Assembly: GCF_004799665.1 (NCBI RefSeq)
Contig: NZ_CP031310.1
Location: 1,604,887 to 1,668,886 of the forward strand
Direction: 5' to 3'
DNA from: Halapricum salinum
GTDB taxonomy: Archaea; Halobacteriota; Halobacteria; Halobacteriales; Haloarculaceae
Length of the DNA: 64,000 bases
The position numbers and the translations under genes were made by a program. Below the pieces are notes generated by a model that was not told the DNA's origin, did no database searches, and saw nothing but the letters and a program-made list of their open reading frames with translations. Below, piece after piece: positions 49,885 through 59,120 of the stretch (position 1 is the first letter of the stretch; each line of letters starts with the position of its first letter).

Positions 49885-51021
49885 TCAGAGTCGTTCTAAC
49901 ACTGCGTCGGCGTCGTAGTTCAGTGTCAAATCGCGCGAGCGACCGCGGCCGTCGACGCTGACGTACTCGGCGTCGACGATGTCAAGCTGGTCCAGCTTGT
50001 TGATGATCTCCGAGTAGCGGGTGTACCCCAGGTCGGTGTGCTCGGCGAAGACCTCGTAGATGTCGCCTGCGCGACCGCCGCCCTCCTCGGCGAGTACTTC
50101 GACGAGTGCCTGCTCTGAGTCCGAGAGCCCGCGAAGGTGCCGCGAGAGGTGGACGTACTTCGACTTGTCGTAGGCCTCCTCGACGTCCTGGGCTTCGACG
50201 GTTCGGGAGGCGCGCATCTCCGCGTTCATCCCTGCCCGGCGCAGCAGGTCGATCCCGACACGGAGGTCGCCGCCCTGTTCGGCGGTCAACTCGGAGACGC
50301 GATCGAGCACCATCGTATCGACCGCGCCCTCGTGGAAGCCGCGTTCGACCCGCTCTGCGAGGATGTCGGCGATCTCGCTCTCGCCGTACTTGTTGAAGTA
50401 GACTTCCTCGGGCCGGAAGACGCTCTGGACTCTCGTGTCCAGTTCCTCGATCACGTCCAGGTCCATGTCCGAGGAGATGCAGATGACACCGATCTTCGCG
50501 CCGCTGTGGGCCTCGTGCGCCCGAAGGAGCGAGTACAACGTCTCGCTGGCCTCGCTCTCGTAGAAGAGGTAGTTCACGTCGTCCAGCGCGACGGCCAGCA
50601 CTTCGTCTTCCTCGACGAGGCGGTCGGTGATCTGGCCGAACAGCTTCTTGAAAGAGATCCCGCTTGCGGGCGGTTCGTACTCGAAGACGTGCTCGAACAG
50701 TCGCGAGAAGACAGAGTAACGCGTCGAGTCGACCTGGCAGTTTACCCGGGCGACGTTGACGTCGGTCTGGGCCCGAAGTTCGGAAAAGAGCTTCTGGACA
50801 GCGGTCGTCTTGCCCGTTCCCGGCGGGCCGCGCGCGATGACGTTCAGCGGCCGCGATCCCCTGACCGCGGGCCGGAGGGCGTACTTCAGCGTCTCCATCT
50901 GGCTTTCGCGGTGGTGAAACGTCTCCGGGACGTAGTCAATCTCGAAGACGTGTTCGTCCCGGAACACCGACTCGTCCCAGGACAGAATCCCCTCCTCGGG
51001 GTCGTCGCTCATCACTTTCAC
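49885..51021 (-). CDS. Orc1/Cdc6 family replication initiator
   Basis: This 378-aa protein (or 375 from ATG 51012) starts before DDPEEGILSWDESVFRDEHV. The AAA+ core is complete: VIARGPPGTGKTTAVQKLFS (Walker A), VLAVALDDVNYLFYESEASE (Walker B region) and sensor segments in VICISSDMDLDVIEELDTRV. The winged helix at the C-terminus runs through GDIYEVFAEHTDLGYTRYSE. It may bind origins, but no ORB-type repeats are seen in the 77-base gap upstream, so this may be a non-origin paralogue. Confidence 0.92.
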   Translation of the reverse strand: MKVMSDDPEEGILSWDESVFRDEHVFEIDYVPETFHHRESQMETLKYALRPAVRGSRPLNVIARGPPGTGKTTAVQKLFSELRAQTDVNVARVNCQVDSTRYSVFSRLFEHVFEYEPPASGISFKKLFGQITDRLVEEDEVLAVALDDVNYLFYESEASETLYSLLRAHEAHSGAKIGVICISSDMDLDVIEELDTRVQSVFRPEEVYFNKYGESEIADILAERVERGFHEGAVDTMVLDRVSELTAEQGGDLRVGIDLLRRAGMNAEMRASRTVEAQDVEEAYDKSKYVHLSRHLRGLSDSEQALVEVLAEEGGGRAGDIYEVFAEHTDLGYTRYSEIINKLDQLDIVDAEYVSVDGRGRSRDLTLNYDADAVLERL

Positions 51022-51098
51022 CGAGCTTCCCGGAGCACTTAACTCTTGGCCAGGTGCGGACAGAGAGCGTCTGACAGGCGTCTCACGGCCGATTTCGA

Positions 51099-52652
51099 TC
51101 AGTTCTCTTTTGAGGGAGGCGAGTCGGCCAGGCGGTCGCGGATCCGGTCGACGATCGAGTCGAACTCACCCTCTTTTTCGGCGAGCTGTGCCCAGTCGGC
51201 CAGCCCGCGCTCCTCGCGAGTGCCGGGAATCGTGTTGTCCAGCACGAACGCGACGAAGCCGCCGACGGCCATCTGGACGCCGCCGACGATGTAGAGCGTC
51301 TGGGCGACGATCTCGGTACCGAGAAGCTGTCCGGCCAGCGGGACGTTCGCCAGGCCAGTCTGGAGCACTGCGCCGCTTTCGACACCACCCATATACTGGG
51401 GAACGGCCATCCCGGAGAAGATCGCGATCCCGACGATGAAGAGGTTTCGCTGGGAGTCCAGATCGACGTACTTCAGATTCGCGAGCCCGACGGCGACGAT
51501 CTGGCCGAACATGGCGATGTAGAGGCCGCCGACGATCGGGTCGGGGATGGTCGCGACGAGCCGGCCGAACAGCGGGATGACACCGACGATCAGCATCACG
51601 ACCGCGCCGACCTGGACGACGAACCGGGAGGCGACCCCTGTGAGGCCGATCGCGCCGATATTTTCGGAGTAGGAGGTCGACCCGCCGGTCCCCATCAGCC
51701 CCGAGAAGACGTTCGCGAGTCCTTCCATGCCGATCCCGTGGTTGATCCGCTTTTTCGAGGGCGCGCCCTCCCCGGCGATCCGCGCGACGGCGTGGTAGTC
51801 GGCGAAGGATTCGACGATCGAGGCCAGCACGCCGGCGAACATCCCGATCGCAAAGGAGGCCTGGAATTCGGGCATCCCCCACTGGAGGGGGTAGGGGACG
51901 TAGACGGCCGACTCGACGGCGGTCACCTGCTCGAAGTCGATGTACCCCGGATCGGCAGCCGGGAGGACGCCCGTGACGGAAGCGACGGCCGCGACGACCC
52001 ACGCGCCGACGATCCCCAGCAGGACGGGGAAGAGTGCAAACAGGGCCGACCGACGGTTGAGGTACTGCGAGAAGACGACGATCAACGCGAGCGTCAACAG
52101 CAGGAGATACCAGTTCTGCTGGGCGCCCGGAGCCGCCTGATTGACATCGGTGATCTGTGCGGCGGAGAACAGCGACAGCCCGATCAGCGTGACGACGGGC
52201 GCGACGACGACCGGCGAGAGGTACTCTCGAATCTTGCCGACCAGTCCGAGATAGCCGATGGCGACCTCGACCAGTGCTGCGGAGATGATCGCTCCCTGCA
52301 AGAAGAGCAATTTGGCGTTCCAGTCGGCCACGCCCGGGAGCGCGACCTCGGTCGTGACGATGGCGATCGCGGGCGCGAGCATCGAGAACGGCGCGCCCTG
52401 GACGATCGGATAGCGGTTGCCGAACGTCGTCTGGGCCAGCGTTGCGAGGCCGCTGACGACGAAGAACGTGCCGACGAACTTCGCGGTCACGTCGGGCGGC
52501 ATCCCCATGAAATCTGCGAGGATCAGGGGGACGGCGATGTTGGCCCCGATCATCGTCAGGTAGTGCTGGGCGCCGAGCAGTATCGACCGCCTCAGTGGTG
52601 GTCGGTCTTCGATGCCGTACTGGACCAGTGAATCCGCCTCGCTGTCTCCCAT
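51099..52652 (-). CDS. NCS2 family purine/pyrimidine permease
   Basis: This 517-aa membrane protein with about 14 helices has SILLGAQHYLTMIGANIAVP as the NCS2 start. QGAPFSMLAPAIAIV, ASIVESFADYHAVARIAGEG (with the conserved Glu) and MGTGGSTSYSENIGAIGLTG are the substrate-site and family signatures. It is a proton symporter for uracil, xanthine or related bases; the exact base cannot be told. The gene stands alone between orc1/cdc6 and a short intergenic region. Confidence 0.9.
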   Translation of the reverse strand: MGDSEADSLVQYGIEDRPPLRRSILLGAQHYLTMIGANIAVPLILADFMGMPPDVTAKFVGTFFVVSGLATLAQTTFGNRYPIVQGAPFSMLAPAIAIVTTEVALPGVADWNAKLLFLQGAIISAALVEVAIGYLGLVGKIREYLSPVVVAPVVTLIGLSLFSAAQITDVNQAAPGAQQNWYLLLLTLALIVVFSQYLNRRSALFALFPVLLGIVGAWVVAAVASVTGVLPAADPGYIDFEQVTAVESAVYVPYPLQWGMPEFQASFAIGMFAGVLASIVESFADYHAVARIAGEGAPSKKRINHGIGMEGLANVFSGLMGTGGSTSYSENIGAIGLTGVASRFVVQVGAVVMLIVGVIPLFGRLVATIPDPIVGGLYIAMFGQIVAVGLANLKYVDLDSQRNLFIVGIAIFSGMAVPQYMGGVESGAVLQTGLANVPLAGQLLGTEIVAQTLYIVGGVQMAVGGFVAFVLDNTIPGTREERGLADWAQLAEKEGEFDSIVDRIRDRLADSPPSKEN

Positions 52653-52748
52653 CGCTGTCTCTGCTCTGGACCGACCGGCAAGAAAAAGCGTCGAAGCGAC
52701 CTGGTATTAGAAACGATTATAATCGATGGCTTAGATGTATCCACTACT

Positions 52749-52847
52749 ATGCGCCGACGCCAGCGCTCTCATCTGGACGAGTGGGCGTCGTTACTCGACG
52801 AGCGCGTCCCCGAAGAAAGTTCGATCGAGCGCCGCGAGGACGCCTAG
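52749..52847 (+). CDS. Possible 32-aa peptide gene
   Basis: ATG 52749 to TAG 52847 encodes [20 protein letters not shown] and [17 protein letters not shown]-like ATTATAAT at about 52709-52716 lies upstream. Its last 4 bases overlap the end of the convergent mdh gene. The composition looks haloarchaeal (charged, no low-complexity), but no family is known and chance is not excluded. Confidence 0.4.
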   Translation: MRRRQRSHLDEWASLLDERVPEESSIERREDA

Positions 52848-53764
52848 GCGACCTTCTCGTACTGGTCGGCGAGCTTCTCGGCGGCCTCGTCGAGTTGCCC
52901 GCGTTCGAAGTCGCTGAGTTCCCACTCGGGAACGGCCTCGACACCGTCGCGTCCGAGCTTGAGCGGCACGCCGAGTCCCGTCCCCTCGTAGCCGTATTCG
53001 CCGTCGAGGACGATCGAACCGGGAACGACCTCGCCGGTGTTGTTGAGGACAGCCTCGACCATATGGCCCAGTCCCGTCGCCGGACCCCACTCGGTCGCAC
53101 CCTTCTTCTCGATGACGTCCATGGCGCTCGCGCGGACGTTTTCGAGGATCTCCTCGACCTCGTCGTCGGTGAACGATCGCTCGACGCCGTTGACCCGGAC
53201 CCGGGAGAACAGCGGGACCTGCGCGTCGCCGTGCTCGCCGACGACCTCCGCGTCGACGTTGCCGATCGGTTCGTCGAACCACTGGCTGAGGACGTACCGG
53301 AAGCGGGCGCTGTCGAGGCGACTCCCGAACCCGATCACTTTCTCGCGGTCGCGCTCACCGCTCTCGTAGAGGTGGCGGTTCAGCAGGTCGACCGGGTTCG
53401 AGGTCGTGATCGAGACGAAGTCGTCGGTGTGACTCGCCAGCTGGGACTCGATGTCGGCCATGATCGGGAGGTTGTCACCGGCCAGATCCAGCCGCGTCTG
53501 TCCTGGCTGGCGCGGAATCCCCGCTGTGATCACGGCGACGTCGGTCCCTGCGGTGTCCTCGTAGCTCCCCTGGTAGACCTCGGTCGGCGAGTCGTAGGCG
53601 ATCCCGTGGTTGACGTCCTCGGCCTGGCCGATCGTCTCGGCTTCCTTCTCGGGGATGTCGACCAGCACGATCTCGTCGGCCACGTTCCGGAGTGCGATGT
53701 TGTACGCCGCCGCAGCGCCGACGGTCCCCGCACCGCCGACGACGCTGACCTTCGTATCCCTCAT
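52844..53764 (-). CDS. mdh: Malate dehydrogenase
   Basis: ATG 53764 gives 306 aa, the usual haloarchaeal length. [20 protein letters not shown] is the Rossmann glycine motif. [20 protein letters not shown] is the substrate loop with an Arg; [17 protein letters not shown] and [18 protein letters not shown] carry the catalytic His and Asn. It is of the LDH-like malate dehydrogenase type, tetrameric, acting in the citric acid cycle. A minus-strand TATA-like CCTTTAACG near 53790-53798 gives leaderless spacing. Confidence 0.95.
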   Translation of the reverse strand: MRDTKVSVVGGAGTVGAAAAYNIALRNVADEIVLVDIPEKEAETIGQAEDVNHGIAYDSPTEVYQGSYEDTAGTDVAVITAGIPRQPGQTRLDLAGDNLPIMADIESQLASHTDDFVSITTSNPVDLLNRHLYESGERDREKVIGFGSRLDSARFRYVLSQWFDEPIGNVDAEVVGEHGDAQVPLFSRVRVNGVERSFTDDEVEEILENVRASAMDVIEKKGATEWGPATGLGHMVEAVLNNTGEVVPGSIVLDGEYGYEGTGLGVPLKLGRDGVEAVPEWELSDFERGQLDEAAEKLADQYEKVA

Positions 53765-53851
53765 AACAAATAACAAAGGTCTCGGATAGACGTTAAAGGT
53801 TCGCCCCCAATGCCCGCGGCTTTTTTCGGCGTCGGCCGCGAACGCACAGGT

Positions 53852-54553
53852 ATGAGCGATTTCGACGAGGAAGCCGAACGCGAGCGACTTCGCGAAAAGT
53901 ACGAACAGGAGGAGGACGACCGTGAGACGACCGAGCGCATGAGCGAACTGCTCCTGAAGGGTGCGACGATGACCAACGCTCACTGTGGGACCTGCGGCGA
54001 CCCGATCTTTCGCTACGACGGCCAGGAGTTCTGCCCGACCTGCCAGGAGGTCGTCACAGGCGAGGACGCAGCCGAAGGTGAGGCGGCCGAAGACGACCCC
54101 GCCGAGACCGACGAGTCGGCCACGGACGCGAGCGCCGACCCCGAACCGGCCGAGAACGGAACCACGCCTGAAGACGCCGCCCAGCCGCCGGCCGAACGGA
54201 GCGCGAACGGCGAGCAGACGGCGGACACCGAGACAACGAGTCCGGAGGGCACCTCGGATCTCCCCGAACGGCGCGAGCGAGCACAGGTCCCCGATCGTGA
54301 CCGCCAGCCTGCCGAACCGCCGCGACGACCCGACCCGCCGGCACGCCGCGAGGACGTCGAGGAGCGCCAATCTGGCCAGCAGCGGCCACCGATGAGTGGT
54401 GATCTCTCGGAGGCGCGCGAGTCGCTGCGGCGGAGTCTCGTCCGGTTCGCTCGTGAGGCCGAGCGCGCGGAGGATCCCCGCCGCGCGAGTGAACACCTCG
54501 AAGCCGCCCGCGAGGCCGCCGAGGCCCTGGCGGCGCTGTCAGAGGTCCGATAG
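53852..54553 (+). CDS. Autoantigen p27-like zinc-ribbon protein with disordered linker
   Basis: ATG 53852 gives 233 aa. [20 protein letters not shown] then [20 protein letters not shown] and [10 protein letters not shown] match the Sjogren's/scleroderma autoantigen 1 domain, with two CxxC pairs binding zinc. A long Pro/Glu/Ala-rich disordered middle (about 80-180) is followed by a coiled-coil-like C-terminus ([20 protein letters not shown]). Function in archaea is unknown; partners in RNA or DNA processing have been proposed. It is divergent from mdh. Confidence 0.85.
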   Translation: MSDFDEEAERERLREKYEQEEDDRETTERMSELLLKGATMTNAHCGTCGDPIFRYDGQEFCPTCQEVVTGEDAAEGEAAEDDPAETDESATDASADPEPAENGTTPEDAAQPPAERSANGEQTADTETTSPEGTSDLPERRERAQVPDRDRQPAEPPRRPDPPARREDVEERQSGQQRPPMSGDLSEARESLRRSLVRFAREAERAEDPRRASEHLEAAREAAEALAALSEVR

Positions 54554-54621
54554 ACACGGCCGCCGATTCCAGCGATCAAAACGGTTTACTGGCGGCCCTG
54601 CGTCCTGCTCAGACAGAACGT

Positions 54622-55110
54622 ATGCCAGACACTTCGGAGGGGGAAGTCGAGATTCGGCCGATGCGTGACGCCGACATCGAGCCAGCGATGGACCTGCTGG
54701 AGACGTGGAACATGGCTCCACAGACCGGGAATACGGACGCAGAACGGTCGACTATCCGGGTCGACAACTCGTTCGTGGCCGAGGATTCGGGGGCGGTCGT
54801 CGGCGTCGCGAGCTACATCGTCCACTCAGAGACGCTCGGGGAGACGGCGAGTCTGGCCGTCGATCCCGACTACCGGGGGCAGGGAATCGGCTATCGACTG
54901 CAGGTCAGACGCCTGGAAGCGATGGCCTCACTGGGGATCGAGACGGTGCGGACCGAGACCGACAGGCCGGAGACCATCGAGTGGTACGTCGAGCACTTCG
55001 GCTACGAGCGGGTCGGGACGACGCCGAAGAAACACGAGTTCAGCCTCTCGGACGTCGAGGAGTGGACGATACTCGAACTCGACCTCGCGGCGTGGGAACC
55101 CAGCGACTGA
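54622..55110 (+). CDS. GNAT family N-acetyltransferase
   Basis: This 162-aa protein begins EVEIRPMRDADIEPAMDLLE. TASLAVDPDYRGQGIGYRLQ supplies the acetyl-CoA P-loop RGQGIG, and ETDRPETIEWYVEHFGYERV is the C-terminal GNAT signature. The substrate is unknown. It lies 10 bases before the glycosyltransferase gene on the same strand, so an envelope-sugar or small-molecule acetylation role is possible. Confidence 0.88.
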   Translation: MPDTSEGEVEIRPMRDADIEPAMDLLETWNMAPQTGNTDAERSTIRVDNSFVAEDSGAVVGVASYIVHSETLGETASLAVDPDYRGQGIGYRLQVRRLEAMASLGIETVRTETDRPETIEWYVEHFGYERVGTTPKKHEFSLSDVEEWTILELDLAAWEPSD

Positions 55111-55120
55111 GGCGACGTTC

Positions 55121-56056
55121 ATGACCGAGACACACAACGTCGTGTACGCGGTCGACGAGGACTACTGGATGCCGCTGTACGTCTCGATCCACTCGCTGGT
55201 CTCGAACAATCCCGACTCCTCACTGGAGATCTTCGTCCTCTACACGGAGCGCGAGGAGTCGTTTTTCGGCCACGTCGCGGATCTGACCGCCGAGTACGAC
55301 GACGTGACCGTCACCGGGATCGAGGTCGACGAACGAGCAGTCGGCGACGTCCCCACGCCACACTGGTTCACCGAAGCCAACCTCTATCGGTTCCTGATGG
55401 GCCGGGTGCTCCCGCTGGAGGACGAGCACGTGCTCTATCTCGACTGTGATACCATCGTCGACGGCTCGCTCGCCGACCTGTTCGCCACGGACCTCGACGG
55501 CGCGGTGGCCGCGGCGGTTCCGGAGTACAAGCTTCGGTCGTTCGAACTGGGCTTTCAGATCGACTCGCTGTTTTACAACGCGGGCGTCATGTACGTCGAT
55601 CTGGGCGCCTGGAAGGCCCACGACGTCGAAGCCGAGGCGATGGAGCGTCTCGCCGGGAGAGACGACGTCACCTATCCCGTTCAGGAAGTCCTGAACCCGA
55701 TCTTGAATCGACAGGATCTGTGGCAGCCGTTGCACCCGAAGTACAACGCGATGACGAACTGGGCGGGAGTCCTCGCGACCGAGACGGACGATCAGCCGGT
55801 GATCGTCCACTACACCGGCCCCGAGAAGCCCTGGCACTACCGGTGCGAGCGACGGCACACGGATCTGTGGTGGCGCTACCTCGAACAGACGCCCTACAGC
55901 GGGTATCGGCCGCCGGACAAGACGGTCGGCAACCGACTGCTGATGGCTCGAAAGCGGGCCGGCAGACGCTCGAAGCAGTTCGTCTGGAACCGCCTCGACA
56001 GCTATCCGCGACTCCGCCGCTCGGTCGTGGCCGTCTACGAATTCGTCGTCGGGTAG
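55121..56056 (+). CDS. Glycosyltransferase family 8 protein
   Basis: ATG 55121 gives 311 aa. HNVVYAVDEDYWMPLYVSIH is the GT8 start, ANLYRFLMGRVLPL the conserved middle, and HVLYLDCDTIVDGSLADLFA contains the metal-binding DxD (DCD). YNAGVMYVDLGAWK and VIVHYTGPEKPWHY are the C-terminal GT8 blocks. It should transfer a hexose retaining its anomeric form. No membrane segment is present. It belongs with the ATP-grasp and asparagine-synthase-like genes downstream. Confidence 0.92.
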   Translation: MTETHNVVYAVDEDYWMPLYVSIHSLVSNNPDSSLEIFVLYTEREESFFGHVADLTAEYDDVTVTGIEVDERAVGDVPTPHWFTEANLYRFLMGRVLPLEDEHVLYLDCDTIVDGSLADLFATDLDGAVAAAVPEYKLRSFELGFQIDSLFYNAGVMYVDLGAWKAHDVEAEAMERLAGRDDVTYPVQEVLNPILNRQDLWQPLHPKYNAMTNWAGVLATETDDQPVIVHYTGPEKPWHYRCERRHTDLWWRYLEQTPYSGYRPPDKTVGNRLLMARKRAGRRSKQFVWNRLDSYPRLRRSVVAVYEFVVG

Positions 56057-56067
56057 TTTTTTTTATC
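56054..56067 (+). promoter_or_regulatory. T-rich TATA element of the ATP-grasp gene
   Basis: A T8 run ending TTTTTATC overlaps the preceding gene's stop and lies about 25 bases before GTG 56089, leaderless spacing. It may double as a terminator for the GT8 gene. Confidence 0.5.
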
Positions 56068-56088
56068 GCCCACCCCCAGCAGGAACCT

Positions 56089-57183
56089 GTGTCGTTCAAA
56101 GCGGCCGTCACCCGTGCGATCGAATATCGAGCCGAGAACGGGACGATTCCGACGATCGGTGCGATCGCCGAGTACACCGGGACCGAGTTCAACAGGCGGT
56201 GTCAGTTTCTCGGCGACGCGATTCGAACGGACCGCAAGCACGGGTATCCGCGTTCGATCCGCCTCCGGGCCATGCTGGACGGGTTCAGCGCACACACGTA
56301 TCTGTGGCTCGGCCTCGACGAGGCCGACAGCGACGCGTATCTCAGTTCGAACGAGGCGATCCGAGCGCTGAACAGCGACTACATCACGCCGATTCACCAC
56401 AAGTACGCCTTCCAGCGGGCGACCGAACCGACAATCGACGCCGTGCCCACCATCTACGGGACGATCGATCGCGGGCGGTTCGAACCGACTGCAGCCGTCG
56501 AGTCCGACTTGTCGCCGCTCCTCTCGGCGGAAGGCACACTGGTCCTGAAGCCCGTGAGTGAGGGGCGCGGCGACGGCGTGTACGTGTTGGAAGACGGTGA
56601 GCAGGCGCGTCTGAAGATGGGTTCGGGGACGATCGAATCGACCGTTGCTGACCTGGCGGCCGATCTGGACGGGTATCTCGTGACCGAGTTTCTCGAACAG
56701 CACGACTACGCGGCCAGTATCTTCCCCGGCGCGACGAACACGATCCGCATCCACACGCTGGTCGACCCGGAGACGGGCGAGATCAGCCTCCACCGGCCGT
56801 CCCATCGGTTCGGGTCTCGGGAGTCCGCGCCGATAGACAACTGGTCGAAAGGCGGCTACACCGCGCCGATCGACACCGACACCGGCGAGATCGGTCGTCT
56901 GATCGCTCTCGATGGGGCGTCCCGGTCGCGTTTGCGGACCCATCCCGAGACGGACGCTCGCGTCGCAGGCGTGACAGTCCCGTACTGGGCGGAGCTTCGC
57001 AATCTCGTCCGTGAGGCGGCTGCGATACACCGCGACGCGCCGCTGGTCGGCTGGGACGTCGTCGTCACCGAGGATGGTCCAGTCCTTCTCGAAGGCAACG
57101 CCCGCCCAAGCATCGTCGGCCTCCAGCTGACCGAGGGCCTCCTGACGGACGAACGACTGCGGCGCGCGTTGGAGCAGGCGTAG
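56089..57183 (+). CDS. Sugar-transfer-associated ATP-grasp protein
   Basis: GTG 56089 gives 364 aa (FKAAVTRAIEYRAENGTIPT). HHKYAFQRATEPTIDAVPTI and LVLKPVSEGRGDGVYVLE with LVTEFLEQHDYAASIFP form the ATP-grasp nucleotide and metal site, and WDVVVTEDGPVLLEGNARP is the C-terminal Glu/Asn pair. It matches the sugar-transfer-associated ATP-grasp family, enzymes that ligate a carboxylate to an amine in glycan modification. It lies between GT8 and an asparagine-synthase-like gene. Confidence 0.88.
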   Translation: MSFKAAVTRAIEYRAENGTIPTIGAIAEYTGTEFNRRCQFLGDAIRTDRKHGYPRSIRLRAMLDGFSAHTYLWLGLDEADSDAYLSSNEAIRALNSDYITPIHHKYAFQRATEPTIDAVPTIYGTIDRGRFEPTAAVESDLSPLLSAEGTLVLKPVSEGRGDGVYVLEDGEQARLKMGSGTIESTVADLAADLDGYLVTEFLEQHDYAASIFPGATNTIRIHTLVDPETGEISLHRPSHRFGSRESAPIDNWSKGGYTAPIDTDTGEIGRLIALDGASRSRLRTHPETDARVAGVTVPYWAELRNLVREAAAIHRDAPLVGWDVVVTEDGPVLLEGNARPSIVGLQLTEGLLTDERLRRALEQA

Positions 57184-57254
57184 TAGTGTCCGCGGACAAG
57201 CGCTCGGTTGTCGAGAGAGCCAGAGTTATGCCGGCTCCAGTGGAGCCTGCGTGT

Positions 57255-59108
57255 ATGGCGGGTCTCTGTGGGGTCGTCGGGGTCGCGGACGGTATCGAGG
57301 ATGTCGCTGCCGGACTCGAGTGGACCGGCGAGGAGTCGACGACGCTGTTTCGGGATGAGCGGCTCGCAATCGCCGGGTCTTTCGCCGTCTCCGAGGCGGC
57401 CGACCAACCCGTCCAGGTCGGCGAGGACACGCTCCTGTGGATCTGGGGATCGGTGTTCGGATTCGACGGCGATGACGGGTATCAATCCCGGGATGTCACG
57501 GCCGAGTCAGTCTTCGAGTACTGTGCGGATCTGTACGAGCGACACGGCCCATCGTTCGTCTCGGGGTTGAACGGCGATTTCGTCGGCGTCATCTACGACC
57601 GGCGGGCGGAGACGGTCTCGATAGTCACCGACCGACTCGCGCTCCGTGACACCTACTACGTCCAGCCCGAGGACGGGCCGCTCGTCTTCTCGACGGCGAT
57701 CCAGTCGCTGTCGCGACACCCCGCGGTTACGCCGCGGTTCGACGACCGACTCGTCGCGGCGTATCTCGGCTGTGACTTCCGAACGTTCGGCTGTACGACG
57801 CCGCTGGAAGGAACGTTTCTCTTCCCTCCGGGATCGATCACGTCGGTCGATCTGCCATCGGGTTCGATGACTGCTCGGCAGTACTGGACGCCGACGTATC
57901 GACCACGTGAGCGCTCTTTTTCGTCGTTTCTCGACGAGTTCGCCGAGCTGTTCGAGACGGTGATCGCCGAGCGACTGCAACCGGGCCGCGAGTACGGGCT
58001 GTTGCTGAGTGGCGGGGCCGATTCCAGGCTCGTACTCGCGGCTGCCGATCGCCAAGCACGGGCGAACCTGACTGCCTATCACTGCACGGGGTGGATGAAC
58101 CGCGAGGCCCGGGCGGCCGAGCAGGCAGCGCTGACCGCCGGGGTCGACTTCGAGTGGATCCAGCGCGGCCCGGACTATCACGAGCGAGCGCTCGAACGGA
58201 ATCCCGGGCTGTCGAACTTCGTCGGCACGTTCGAGCAGGCCCACGCGGAGGGGTTCGTCGGGGAGATTCGCGACGACGTCGACGCGATGGTGACCGCGTC
58301 GTTCGCCGACTCGAACTTCAAAGCGCACAGCTTTCCACAGCGCAGTCTCGACCTCGGCCCGCTCGGGACGGTGCACCTGCCGAGACTCGAACCGATGGAT
58401 CGGATCGAACACTTCGTCGAGTACTGGGCGGACGATCCTCCACGGTATCTCGACGCCTCGGTCGATCCCAAAGCGATCCTTCGCTCGAATATTCGCGAGA
58501 CTGACGCGGGAATCGACCATCACGGACTCACCTACGGCTCTCCCGAGGAGCTGTTCGTCTGCGGGACGCTCACGCCGCGGACGAACGGGAGCGTCCTGTT
58601 CTTGCTCCAGAGCCTCCGCCAGCACCTGCCGGCGTGGAGTCCGTTCGTCGATAACCGTCTCGTCGACCTCTATCTCTCGACGCCGACACGCCATTTCGTG
58701 CGACACAACGTGGTCGCCCGGGCGGTCGAGCGCCTCGATCCCGATCTGGCCGCCGTCACCTACGCCAACACCGGGCTCCCGCTTTCGTCCCCCTTCTGGG
58801 CCCACTGGATCGGCGAGCACTGCCTCGGGTTCGCCGACGAACATCTCTCGATCACCGATCCACCGGATCCGCACCTGTCGAACGGGCCCTGGCCACACAA
58901 TCCGCGGCTGATCCGCGAGCAGTCGTTCGTGCGCGAGGCCATCGAAGCCAACGAGGACCTGATTCGGGAGTTGCCGTTTCTCGATGTCGAGGGCGTCTGG
59001 GAGTGTTACCGCGCGCACATGGACGGAGAGCGAAACGACGCCGAACTGTACGGGCTGGTGACGCTGCTGGCGATGCCCGTCACCCGGCGGATCGTCGACG
59101 GTGGGTGA
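57255..59108 (+). CDS. Asparagine synthase-like glutamine amidotransferase
   Basis: ATG 57255 gives 617 aa starting MAGLCGVVGVADGIEDVAAG. The N-terminal Ntn domain has SGLNGDFVGVIYDRRAETVS and DRLALRDTYYVQPEDGPLVF. The C-terminal ATP pyrophosphatase has the PP-loop GLLLSGGADSRLVLAAADRQ. In true asparagine synthases the nucleophile is Cys2; here Cys is at position 5, so the glutaminase half may need trimming or be inactive. Given its glycan-cluster neighbours, it probably amidates an envelope sugar acid or peptide rather than making asparagine. Confidence 0.88.
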   Translation: MAGLCGVVGVADGIEDVAAGLEWTGEESTTLFRDERLAIAGSFAVSEAADQPVQVGEDTLLWIWGSVFGFDGDDGYQSRDVTAESVFEYCADLYERHGPSFVSGLNGDFVGVIYDRRAETVSIVTDRLALRDTYYVQPEDGPLVFSTAIQSLSRHPAVTPRFDDRLVAAYLGCDFRTFGCTTPLEGTFLFPPGSITSVDLPSGSMTARQYWTPTYRPRERSFSSFLDEFAELFETVIAERLQPGREYGLLLSGGADSRLVLAAADRQARANLTAYHCTGWMNREARAAEQAALTAGVDFEWIQRGPDYHERALERNPGLSNFVGTFEQAHAEGFVGEIRDDVDAMVTASFADSNFKAHSFPQRSLDLGPLGTVHLPRLEPMDRIEHFVEYWADDPPRYLDASVDPKAILRSNIRETDAGIDHHGLTYGSPEELFVCGTLTPRTNGSVLFLLQSLRQHLPAWSPFVDNRLVDLYLSTPTRHFVRHNVVARAVERLDPDLAAVTYANTGLPLSSPFWAHWIGEHCLGFADEHLSITDPPDPHLSNGPWPHNPRLIREQSFVREAIEANEDLIRELPFLDVEGVWECYRAHMDGERNDAELYGLVTLLAMPVTRRIVDGG

Positions 59109-59120
59109 CGGTCGAGCCGA

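Noticed and set aside
51022-51098. Replication origin beside orc1/cdc6
   Set aside because: The 77-base gap is short and has no repeated ORB-like sequence or AT-rich unwinding region.
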